A stretch of DNA of 64,000 nt from Nemophila menziesii (Eukaryota > Streptophyta > Magnoliopsida > Boraginales > Hydrophyllaceae), in the NCBI GenBank assembly GCA_029959085.1, contig JARWIR010000015.1:7997017-8061016 (forward strand), given 5' to 3'. The notes below the pieces were generated by a model. It had not been told where the DNA came from, searched no databases, and saw only the letters and a list, made by a program, of their open reading frames with translations. Position 1 is the first letter of the stretch. Every line of letters begins with the position of its first letter. Of the stretch, positions 33,271-43,889 are shown in pieces. The position numbers and the translations under genes are program-made.

Positions 33271-34109
33271 AAGGAAAACAGAAGATTTTGTCAGTTGTAA
33301 TAGTGAAAAGATTATTTTGTGATGGAGTGACATGTTTTCTTTTGTAAACAATTTTGTTAGTTTTTATACAAGCTAAATCACGACCTGTGTATTTTTAGGC
33401 AGTTTATGATATGAGTTATAGTGTTTAATAAGATTAGAAGGGAAAGCTTGTACGTTACCATATAAAGGTTTATGAAAATAGTTTCTTACTCAGGTATGGA
33501 TTATATTATAAATATAAATATTTTGAAATAATATGTTTTGGTTGTGATGTTATTCCAGTATAATTGTGTTAATCATTATTATTATTTTCCTTTGGGTTTC
33601 ATTTTCAATGCTACCTCTAAGAGGCTATAAATTAATCAAAAAACTACCTCTAAGAGGCTACAAATTATTCTTTAAATACTAGAATTCGGAAACCATAAGA
33701 ACGATATTATCCAAAATTACTAACTTGACCCTAATTATTTAACATATAAAAATAGCTTATGAAATAAAACTAACTAATTTAAATTAATATAATATCAATC
33801 TTAAATAATTATAACTAAATAATAATATCTTCATTAATTAAAACCAAATATATTAAACATGGCTAAAACTTAATCCGTGCTGAATCTCTTATTTTGTGAT
33901 GTTATAGGATTTGGCAAATTTTGTGGAGTGTTACAACCCGAATATATGAAAACCTCGATTAGCTATTGCTAAGGATAATTTAAAAATATATGGTGAAGAG
34001 AAAAATAAACTAGAAATATACTTAATTGGAAAGATAATTTTTTTAGTGACAGCTACTTAATGTTCTACACATAATTTGTGTTATATATGTTTGACTTACT
34101 ATTATGTTG
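33271..34109. repeat. Unit segment between kinase and hAT remnants
   Basis: 33270-33610 is shared with copy 0 and copy 4. At 33611 the sequence switches to a short tandem pair of CTACCTCTAAGAGGCTA. From about 33745 it is collinear with 50078 onward, so the LINE-bearing copy lacks the 33535-33745 part. No gene seen. Confidence 0.6.
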
Positions 34110-34889
34110 ATGATGATTAGGTGTGGCAATAAATATTATCCGTTTTTTATAGTCGAGGACCATAAGTGGGATATCATGAGTTTGTGTTTGGTATGTATTG
34201 TTCATATTCTTAACATTATTTTAAAAGAGGTCAAAACGAGTTAGAAGGTTATATAAAATGTATTCATGACTTTGGTAGATATGTTAGATTTGCGCCTAGT
34301 ATATCTCCTTTGCTTATAAATTGTGTTGGTTTATGTGAAGTTGATTAAAGAGTTTGTTGAGTCTTGAAATTGATTCGCATTAAAACTTAACTTGTAAAAG
34401 CTAAATAGTGTTGTACTTTTTAACGAGCTCCTAATAGGATAGCTAAAAAAGATACTAAGTTTACGTATTACTTTAAGGATGATGGTAGATCCCTTCCCAC
34501 TTTAGTGTATTGGATAAAAACCCCCAATATTTTATTCAGTTCTTGAGTTTGTTCTAGCATGCCACTTTACATTTTTATGGTACTTTATATGTTACATCTA
34601 AATATTTTTTGATGAGATGTTTTTTATTCATTCAAATATAAAAGGGTTGTGAAGTTATAATGATTTAATGTTCCAAACGATGGCTAAAAGCATTTTGGAG
34701 AAGTTGCATAAATATTTGGGGTTTGAAAGTGTAAATTTTATGTGTTTTATTAGAGATGTATTAGATTCATGGATAAAAATGATCATTTGGAATGGTATAT
34801 CAACAAGATTTATGGTTCAGATGATGGTTATTTATTAGTATACTAGGTATAGCCCGTGCCTTAAGGCACTTCAAAACATAAAAATTGAG

Positions 34890-35405
34890 ACAAATTAAGG
34901 TTAAGGTTAAGGTTAGGTTTAAGGTTAAGTTTAGGTTTAAGTTAAAGTTAAGGTTAAGGTCAAGGTTAAGGTTAAGATTAAGGTTAAGATTAAATTTAAG
35001 GTTAAGGTTAAGTTTAATGTTAGGTTAAGGTTAATGATAAGGTTACAGATATGGTTAAGGTTAATAGTTAAGGGGTTAAGGTTAAGTTAAGGGGTAAGGT
35101 TAGAATTAAGGTTAATGTTAATGTTAAGGTTAAAGTTAAAGTAAAGGATATTTTAATTTTAAGGTTAAGGATAAGGTTAATGTCAAGGTTAATGTTAAGA
35201 CTTTGGCTAAGGCTACGACTAAGGATCTATGGTTAAATTTCAAGTTAAGGTTAAGGTTAAGTTTAAGGTTGAGGTTGAGGTTGAGGTTAAGGTAAGAGTT
35301 AAGGTTAATATTAAGGTTAAGGTTTAAGTTTATGGGTTAAGGGTTAAAATCAAGCTTTTGGTCAAGGGTAAGGTAAGGTTAAGGTTAAGGTTAAGGTTAA
35401 TTTTT
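34890..35405 (+). repeat. Degenerate (GGTTAA)n array, part 1
   Basis: Tandem GGTTAA/AAGGTT hexamers with many variants (AAGTTT, AAGATT, GGTCAA). The strand is purine-rich (A/G/T) and almost free of C. It is not the plant telomere heptamer TTTAGGG. Confidence 0.9.
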
Positions 35406-35997
35406 AAGGCTGAGAAATTTGGGAAGTTTTGTAAGGAATGGTTTTATATTATAAATTTAAGATAACGTTAGTATTCCGATATATAATATTAATTTTAAAA
35501 AAATGTTTGATTAGTTCATATAATATAAACGATCTTGTAATAAAAATAAATAAGAAAATATGCAATTAAGTTGTGATGCTCATTTGGTCATATTTTAATA
35601 TTGATAAAAATTTAAAAGTTAGGTGTATCCTATTTTATATAGATATCTTATTTTGGTTAAGGTAAATTTGAAAATTAAATAAGTATTAATTTTTTGTATG
35701 ATTCAAATATAAAATACAAAAGTTGGTCTGTTAATAGCAAAAATTGTTTTTCTAATTTATACATGATAGATATGATATAACATATATAGCTACGTTGAGT
35801 ATAGAATGACACATACTTTATTAAAAATAGAATGCTTAAACGTGTCTTTCATGAGTAATCATCTCTCAATTTAATTTATCCATATGTTTGCTACATATAT
35901 GAGTTTATATTTAGATATATTTATTATTAAAACGACACTATTTTTTGAATACTATAAAATCTGAGATTGAAGGAAATAAATTTGAGGTAAAACATAA

Positions 35998-36079
<82 letters not shown>
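35998..36079 (+). repeat. Compound (TA)n(TG)n microsatellite
   Basis: About 25 TA units followed by about 15 TG units. The apparent YIYIYI/VCVCVC open frame across it is an artefact of the repeat. Confidence 0.95.
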
Positions 36080-36082
<3 letters not shown>

Positions 36083-36139
36083 TATTTTATATTAATTAAT
36101 TATGAGAAGAATATGGAAATTATGAGAAGAATAAGGGGG

Positions 36140-37385
36140 TTTTAAGTATTAAGGTTAAGGTTTAAGGTTTAAGCTTTAAGGTTTATGGTTCAAGTTAAGA
36201 TTAATTTTATAATTAAGGTTAAAGTTAAGTTTTAACTTTAAGGTTAAGATCAAGGTTAAAAAAGTAAAGATGAAGGTGAAGGTGAAAGTTAAATTTAAGG
36301 TTTAAGGTTTAAGATTAAGGTAAAGGTTAAGGTTTGAGGTTCAAGGTTCAAGGTTTAAGGTTTGAGGTTAAGGTTAATTTTAATGTAAATTTTTAAGCTT
36401 TAAGTTTAAAGTTAAGGTTGAAGTTAAGGTGAATGTGAATATAAAGATTAGGTTTATGGTTTAAAGTTTGAGGTTTAGGTTTAAAGTGTAATATCTAAGG
36501 TTATGGTTAAGTTTAAGGTTAAAGTTGAGGTTAATATTATTGTTAAGGTTAAGGGTAAAGGTGAGGGTAAGGGTTAGGGTAAGGGTGAGGGTAAGTTTAA
36601 CGTTAACAATAAGTTTAAGTTTATGTTTAAGTTTAAATTTAAGTGTAAGTTGAAGTTTATGTTTAAGTTTAAGTTTAAATTTAAGTTTAAGGTTAAGGTT
36701 AAGGTTAATGTTAGGTTAGGGTTAAGGTTATTATTTAAAAAGTTGAGGTTGGGGTTAAGGTTAAGGTTAAGGATTTAAGGGGTTAAGGGTTAAATTTAAG
36801 GTTAATGTTAAGTTTATGGTTATGGTTAAGGCTAAGGCTAAGACTAAGGCTACGACTAAGGCTAGGGATAAGTTTAATGTTAAGGCTAAAGCTAAGGCTA
36901 AGACTAAGGTTAAGTCTAAGGCTAAGGCTAAGGCTAAGGCTAAGTATTACGCTAAGGCTAATGCTAAGTATTAGGCTAAGGCTAAGGCTACGACTAAGAC
37001 TAAGGCTAAGGCTAAGGCTACGGCTAAGACTAAGGCTAAGGGTAAGGCCAAGGCTAAGGCTAAGACTAAGACTAAGGCTAACGCTAAGGCTAAGGCTAGG
37101 TCGAGGGCTAGGGCCAGGGACAGGGCCAGGGCTAGGGTTAAGGAGAAGGTTAAGGTCAAGTTTAAGATTAATGTTAAGGTTAAATTTAAGTTAGAGGTTG
37201 ATGTTAAGTTTAATGCAAGGTTGAGGTTGAGGTTGAGTTTTAGGTTAAGGTTAAAGTTACGGTTAAATTTAAGTTAGAGGTTGATGTTAATTTTAATTCA
37301 AAGGTTGAGGTTGAGGTTGACTTTGAGGTTAAGGTTAAAGTTTAGGTTTAGGTTACGGTTAAGAATTTAGGTAAAAGTTAGAGGT
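36140..37385 (+). repeat. Degenerate (GGTTAA)n / (GGCTAA)n array, part 2
   Basis: Continues the hexamer array in two compositional zones: GGTTAA-rich outside and GGCTAA-rich (AAGGCTAAGGCT) at 36820-37135. The latter creates spurious LRLRLR frames on plus and LALALA frames on minus. No coding role. Confidence 0.9.
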
Positions 37386-37724
37386 TTGCGGTCAGCGTTG
37401 ATCAAATACAGAACTTTTAGATGTCTAATGGAGTGGGATAAGGGACAATTAAATTTTTATTAGAAAAAAAATTAATGCAATTAATGTGAAGAAATTAATT
37501 AGGGGACCAAAGACGACAATGCTCGTCTTTTTTGTAGAGGGTCCAACCCGTTTAAAAAAATACTTTATTATATAGATATAGAGATATAATGAATAATGAA
37601 TATTAATGGTCAATTATCAGATTATTTGAATTATTAATTATCTTTTAAGTGTTTATTAATTTTAAATTTTTATATGATAGACACATATATATATTTATTA
37701 TCCTATGAATTCCATCTTGACTTT

Positions 37725-38871
37725 CTAATATTTTATAATTTCTTATTGGATGAATCAATATATTTCTTGTTTTGAAAAGTTTATTTTTATAAAGTTGAAA
37801 TGATTTCTTTCAAAATTATACATGTTTTGACAAAAAAATAAAAGAAATAAAAATTTATTTAAATATTGTAATATGAAGTGATTTTTTTTAAATTTTATAT
37901 TATATCTAGTTGAACTTTTCTTATAATAAATTTTGAAAAAGATCTTAAATTTTTTAATACTTTTTAAATTTTAATAAAAAAGAATAAATTTTATTTATAT
38001 GAAAGTTGATTTGAATACTTATAATTTTATTTATATAAAGGTTAAATGGATTTCATATTATTTAATATTTTTATGCGTATATGTATATAATAAATGAAAA
38101 TATAAAGGTTAAATGGATTTCATATTATTTAATATTTTTATGCGTATGTGTATATAATAAATGAAAATAAAAGAGAATAATAAGGGAATTATGAGATGAA
38201 GGGGGGGATTATGAGCCAAATGGGGGGATTATGAGACTAACGGGGGAGTTTGAGGATAAATAGGGTAAATTAGTTTTCATTCTGCTTTATTATATAGACT
38301 AATATTTTATAATTTCTTATTGGATGAATCAATATATTTCTTGTTTTGAAAAGTTTATTTTTATAAAGTTGAAATGATTTCTTTCAAAATTATACATGTT
38401 TTGACAAAAAAATAAAAGAAATAAAAATTTATTTAAATATTGTAATATGAAGTGATTTTTTTAAATTTTATATTATATCTAGTTGAACTTTTCTTATAAT
38501 AAATTTTGAAAAAGATCTTAAATTTTTTAATACTTTTTAAATTTTAATAAAAAAGAATAAATTTTATTTATATGAAAGTTGATTTGAATACTTATAATTT
38601 TATTTATATAAAGGTTAAATGGATTTCATATTATTTAATATTTTTATGCGTATATGTATATAATAAATGAAAATATAAAGGTTAAATGGATTTCATATTA
38701 TTTAATATTTTTATGCGTATGTGTATATAATAAATGAAAATAAAAGAGAATAATAAGGGAATTATGAGATGAAGAGGGGGATTATGAGCCAAATGGGGGG
38801 ATTATGAGACTAACGGGGGAGTTTGAGGATAAATAGGGTAAATTAGTTTTCATTCTGCTTTATTATATAGA
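37725..38871 (-). repeat. Tandem duplication of the Helitron 5' end (two ~573-bp copies)
   Basis: 37725-38298 and 38299-38871 are almost identical. Each ends, on plus, in CATTCTGCTTTATTATATAG followed by A, which is the Helitron 5' terminus in inverse. A third, more diverged terminus TCTATATAATAAAGTA (minus) starts at 37576. Each 573-bp copy also contains a 67-bp internal tandem pair (38034-38167 in the first copy). The element thus has three stacked 5' ends and one 3' end. Confidence 0.9.
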
Positions 38872-39330
38872 TGTAAACGTATCCTTGGAGAGGTTATTTC
38901 ATGCTTAAGTTGTTGTTCCAACTAGTGGACATGATGTTGCACCAAGTACTTGTTCCTATTCTATAGAAAATCCAATCATTGTTGATCCACAAACACAAAA
39001 TGCTTTAATTTTAAAAGGTTCATGGATGAAAAAAATTGTTTCCATAAGGAAATCCAATCTAGAGAAATATTTGGATAAGATAATTGAGACTGCTTCTAAT
39101 GAATTTGATGTCCTTCAATGGTGAAAGATGAATAATGGGAGGTATGTGTATTTGTACAAAATGGAAAAATAATTTATGGTAATCATGATGGTGACAATAA
39201 ATTTTGAATCAATGTTTTGTACTAATGGTTGGGTGTTTGATCCATGTCGTAGGTGATTAAACCAAAAGACTATTCAAGCACTCATGTGTACACAGAATTG
39301 GATTTGGGAGTCCTCCTCTAATAACCTTCA

Positions 39331-40794
39331 TAAATTCATGGATATCGTCAAAAAATGGAAGGGGGCTTGATTATGGATAAGGAGAAGATTTTTCAAACAT
39401 ACTCTGAATCCACTTAAAACAAGGGATTCAATATTTATGTGCACCCTTCCTACCCTTAGGTTGGCTTAATATTTAAGGTCTTAAGATATATACACATAAA
39501 TCACACAAGTAAAATTGTAGATGTAAATGAGTTTTTGTTGAGTAAGTTTATTAAAATTGGTTGGAAACATTAATTGGGGTTGAAATGGGTTTTTTTTACA
39601 TTATAGGGGTATGTAATATAAAAGATTGAAATTGCCCTAGATATTGAAATATAATCGTGCATAAGTGAGTGTAACACAATCATTACTAAAAAATGGACAG
39701 TGGGTTTGTGTAAGGAATTTGTATTTATAAGGGGGTAGCATGAGAATTTGAAATTACATTGAGATATAATGCTTTCAAAAATAACTCAAGAAGGTAAAAT
39801 GTAAATAAAACCAATAATTAAAGGGATTAAAAATTATAAGATAAATAATTAGAGGGGCTAAGAAATAAATAAAGTTTAATATAACCTGAGTGAAACCCTA
39901 ATTTCACATAATAGCCGTCTTCTTCTCCATATCCATCTCAACCGACATCCCATTTCTCCAAATTCATTGACTTTGGTTCCTTTCAACACCACTAACACAA
40001 CATTCTCCCTACTCACGACTCCCCCCCCCCTTAAATCCATTAACTACAGACAGTGTGTTTAAAAGACTCAATATATTTCAACTCTCTCAATGCCCATTAA
40101 ATCATCGACGCTGAGATAATATTTCTTCTATAAGGTATTTCTCAACCCTTCTCTATATTGATTTAGTTTATTTAAAAAAATTAAAGATAATTTTTTTTTA
40201 CCTTTTTATCTAGATCAGATGATGAATTAATTCATAATATATTTTAGTTTTGAGGATGAATTGAATATTGATATAACATAGCGTTATGCATACATATATA
40301 GTAATAACAATTGAAAGTGTGATTGTAAGTTTTCAGTTCACTTGTAAACTTTCTACGGTAAAAGTGTTGTCATTTTGTTTTATTGCGCATAACTTCAATG
40401 GTAAGAAACTTGAACGGTTTATTTAGTTATTTATTTTGTTTTTAAATGATTTTTTGTTCTATTTGAGGAAATGTGTTGATTTTCCCTTTTTTGATATAAA
40501 ATTAGTTTTAGTTGCTTTGTAAGATTTGTTGAATATAAATCTATCAAAATTTTGTTTGAAAGATAAATATAAATACAAATTGGGGTTTCATCTTCAAATA
40601 TGTTAATTTTTTGTATTACTATTAATTTTTTTTATGAATCTGGATTTAACTGGTCAAATACCACTTTTGAAAATTTCATTGGTCAAACTCCATTTTGTTT
40701 GTAAAGTAATAAAATATGAGTTTTTATTTTATTATTGTCTCGTAGTTATTTGCATATAAATTTATTTTTATTAATTATTTGTTACTTTTATTAA
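39331..40794 (+). repeat. Tail segment of the repeated unit with telo-box (copy b)
   Basis: Collinear with 29236-30308 from about 39740. Telo-box AAACCCTAA at 39893-39901 and a pyrimidine-rich CTTCTTCTCC follow. A C-run lies at 40021-40030. No gene seen. Confidence 0.7.
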
Positions 40795-42752
40795 TGGTGG
40801 GCAATAACTAAGTTAAACCGAGCTAACCCGGCGTGGAAAATAGTTTTTTCTTTAGCCAAATCATAGGGTCATAAAAATCCTTATTTGAGACCAAAACAAT
40901 GAGCCACGGGCCCGGGATAGTACATAACAAGTTCACACGGCTTAACCCAATTAACCTAAAGAGGGCCATAGTACATGTCATGTCAATAAGATAGCATATA
41001 AATTATTCGTGTTATATTATCCATGTAGGACAAAAAGCACACGCATTTGTGCTTTAGGCAAGAAAATGTGCGTAATAGGCAAGAACATATGGGAACAAGG
41101 TGCACAAATGTACACAGAATGCATGCAAAGCTCGCATTATGCGACATTTTTCGATCCAACCTGGTCTTTTTGTCCCACATCAATATTTTACGGGAAACTT
41201 TTTTCATTTTTGGTCTACAAATACTAGCTCAAATATGTTTAAGTGTTCTGACTTGACACCCCTCCTCCCCTCCCTAGGCCCCCCCTCCACCCACCCCCCG
41301 GCACCCCACACACTCCCTCTTTTTTATCTTTGTTGGGTGGGAATTGTTTTTATATTTGAACCCCTTTGGTTAGATTGAACTATTAATCGTTATCATTTGA
41401 TCCCTGTAGGTTATTAAATTTTATTATTTGACCCCGATCTCTAGTGGGTTTTCAATTAAATAGGGGTAGGTTGGTTTTCCAATTATTAGAAACTGAAGTT
41501 ATTGGTCTCGGATTACCCAACCCGAGTTCACCCGTAACTTATATGTACTCTATTATTTATAAATTGTATTTCTTTTATAATAAATTTGTTTAGATTTTAA
41601 AGACAAAATATGATGTTTAATTTTTAAAATTTAAACACATTATGCCCAAATATATTTTTAGTCTTTTATACAAAATAAATTTGATTAATTTGAATTATAA
41701 ATTAGACCAATCAATATTGTACTGCAACATAGTCCCCTTTAATCACATGCAATTAATTCAAATGGTTTGGTATTGAACATACCACCCAATAATACCATCT
41801 AATTTCGTTTTACATTTTACAGGTTATGTTATATGCAAGAAATATATTTTATTTAAAGAAAAGGTTCGTTGGTCATGTCATTTCAATAAAAAACAACAAT
41901 AATGAAGAATGTAACATACATCACCCTCTATTATGAAATGACATGTCACTTTAAGTAAATCAATTTCACATTTCTTTATAATTGTGGGTTAAAATTTGGA
42001 AGGATAAATTAAAGTTTTTTGATATATTTATTTTTCTAAGTTAATTTTCTAATAATTCTATTTTTTTTGTTCAAAAAATGAAATATAAAAAATTTATTAT
42101 ATATTTATATTTGACAAGGATTATTATATTCTCTTATTTTATTCAATATATGTATTTTTTTGGTTTAATTTTTAATTTTTAATTTTCTTTAATTATATAT
42201 GATTTATTTAACAGTAACTATAATATTTAAATTTAAATTTTTAATTTATATATTTTACTTCAATGTGACTTATGTTTTTACCAATATACAAAAAATTGTT
42301 AATAAATTGGATTATACTAGACAATTCGCACAATTAATCTCAATAAGGGCACAAGTTAAAAAGGGAGAATAATATTTAAAAACTATATTAACGCAAAATG
42401 TATTGTGAATCATGTAGTGCAATTCGTAAAATACTAATATCTATGAATATTTACATAAAATTATTTAAATTTTACATACAATTATTTAAAGTTATATTCC
42501 TCTTCTTTTGGTGACCAATTCAAATATATCCCTATTGAATATGCTTTTGTGTTTACTTTGCTCGATAATTTGTTCTGTCAAGATTTAGCTCACTAGAACC
42601 ATAGAAGATGGTTCACTTTCTTTCCAATTAAGTTCTTATCATAGCATAGGAATATTGTAAAGTATATTTTTTAAAATTTTAAGAAATTTTAGATGTTTGT
42701 ATGAAGATTAAAGTAGATTTTTCATAAAATTTGTAAGCATTTATTAGATTTT
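40795..42752 (+). repeat. R block copy 3
   Basis: Begins TGGTGGGCAATAACTAAG. Same landmarks as other copies, but about 400 bp of the TTTGACCC-periodic region is missing near 41430 compared with copy 2. C-rich run at 41262-41312. No gene seen. Confidence 0.85.
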
Positions 42753-42831
42753 GGGTATATATTACCAGGATCACTAAACTATCTCAACAGTACTGCTGAG
42801 ATAGTTTAGTGGCCTCTAGAAACATTTACCC
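42753..42831. mobile_element. Collapsed MITE, near-perfect palindrome
   Basis: A 79-bp foldback from GGGTATATATTACCAGGATC to CATTTACCC centred on CAGTACTG, the two inverted repeats of the 348-bp MITE joined head to head. It is intermediate between the full element at 4656 and the shorter remnant at 32405. Confidence 0.85.
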
Positions 42832-43069
42832 ACTTTTTAGGTTTTGATAAAACTATGTTGTTTGTATGAACATGTTGTTGTTCCTATTATAAAAATATAG
42901 GCTATTTTGAATGATATATGACTTATAGTGTAAGTAAAATAAAAAATTGAGCATAGGGACCTATTGTGCAATTAATTAAAAAAATAAAATTAGGGGTTTG
43001 CCCCTGAACCACCCTTGACCTCCAAACAAACCATTATTTTTGTGGCCCGGCAAATATTTTGTGATACAT

Positions 43070-43635
43070 AGGTACTCGCAACAATCCTACAAAGTAAGCG
43101 AGACTTTTCCCTTTAAATGGGTAAAGAATAAATGGGTCGAGGGCTATTTCGTCACTTCCATCGCAACAACTAGAACCAAATGGGGAGTAGTCATATCCCG
43201 TTGCGCCAACATCGTGAATCAGGTTATATCCGAATTCCACAGACTCTTTATAATTAGACTCATTAAAAATTATTAATTTTTTCCCTTATTTCCCAGGTAG
43301 TGGAGCTTGACTTTATATACCCGAGTAAAGGGGTAGACAAAAGGTGGAACGCTGAATATCGAATCAGTTCAGCCATTGCTACACCATATCAGACAGCTCT
43401 CGAGCTGAGTCTTTCTAGAGAAACTGTCACAAATAATAATACTTCACAAGAGACACTCAGAACTTTAGCTTTTCCCAATACACATGTTTAGGTAGTTATT
43501 CTTATTTTCTTGTGATTTCTGAGTTTATTTTATTTGTTTCCTTTTTTACCCATAAGACAAATAAATTTCTTGCAAAATAAGTGGGTGAAAGGTCTGTACA
43601 TCTCGATTGTTTGTTATGGAAGAACAGTTTCATGA
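43070..43635 (+). pseudogene. MUT9-like kinase C-terminal fragment (copy 3)
   Basis: Exon-like blocks 43072-43230 (SQQSYKVSETFPFKWVKNKW, GYFVTSIATTRTKWG), 43297-43488 (VVELDFIYPSKGVDKRW; open to TLAFPNTHV) and about 43575-43632 (LYISIVCYGRTVS with stop). The second block is better preserved than in the other copies, with no internal stop. Upstream kinase domain is absent, so it cannot act as a kinase. Confidence 0.85.
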
Positions 43636-43889
43636 AGGAGGAAAATAGAAGATTTTGTCAGTTGTAATAGTGAAAAGATTATTTTGTGATGCAGTGACAT
43701 ATTTTCTTTTGTAAACAATTTTGTGAGTTTTTATACAAGCTAAATCATGACCTGTGTATTTTTAGGTAGTTTATGATTTAAGCTTGTACATTACTATATA
43801 AAGGTTTATAAAAATAGTTTCTTACTCAGGTATGGATTATGATTATTAATATAAATGTTTATTTGAAATAAGATGTTTTTTTATCCATT

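Larger units (their letters stand above)
34843..38871 (-). mobile_element. Non-autonomous Helitron, 4,029 bp
   Basis: On the minus strand the element begins TCTATATAATAAAGCAGAAT at 38871 and ends in CTAG at 34846-34843. The 3' end is preceded by the perfect 14-nt palindrome GTGCCTTAAGGCAC, separated from CTAG by nine nucleotides. Host bases are A on the 5' side and T on the 3' side, and there is no target duplication. The pre-insertion sequence TTAGTATATGTAAACG survives in the paralogous unit at about 51157-51172, which confirms both ends to the base. No Rep/helicase frame is present. The content is low-complexity TTAAGG-type repeats, a TA/TG microsatellite and AT-rich DNA. Confidence 0.93.
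34110..39330 (+). pseudogene. hAT transposase remnant, split by a Helitron
   Basis: A decayed hAT (Ac-like) transposase. 34678-34790 gives MAKSILEKLHKYLGFESV and FIRDVLDSWIKM, matching the segment upstream of the dimerisation domain (usual VLDPRxKM). After the Helitron, 39030-39310 gives SNLEKYLDKIIETASNEFDV, NNGRYVYLYKMEK and VFDPCRR, then ALMCTQNWIW, the C-terminal hAT dimerisation region. Stops break this copy (for example after VLQW and MEK). The two halves, 34110-34842 and 38872-39330, join exactly when the Helitron is removed, as shown by the copy at 50435-51620. Confidence 0.8.

Noticed and set aside
35945..36145. YIYIYI/VCVCVC open frame
   Set aside because: Artefact of the TA/TG microsatellite.
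36805..37194. 129-aa Leu/Arg-rich open frame on plus and its Ala/Leu-rich antisense frame
   Set aside because: Both are direct translations of the GGCTAA/GGTTAA hexamer array. No start context, no family and no non-repeat sequence.
34890..37385. Interstitial telomere
   Set aside because: The hexamer GGTTAA differs from the plant TTTAGGG heptamer, is highly degenerate and lies entirely within Helitron ends.
41009..41378. Repeated short frames in R blocks (also at 30496-30861, 53301-53667, 63390-63646)
   Set aside because: They recur because the R block is repeated. Frames differ between copies with frameshifts and no protein family is recognised, so no conserved coding potential is claimed.
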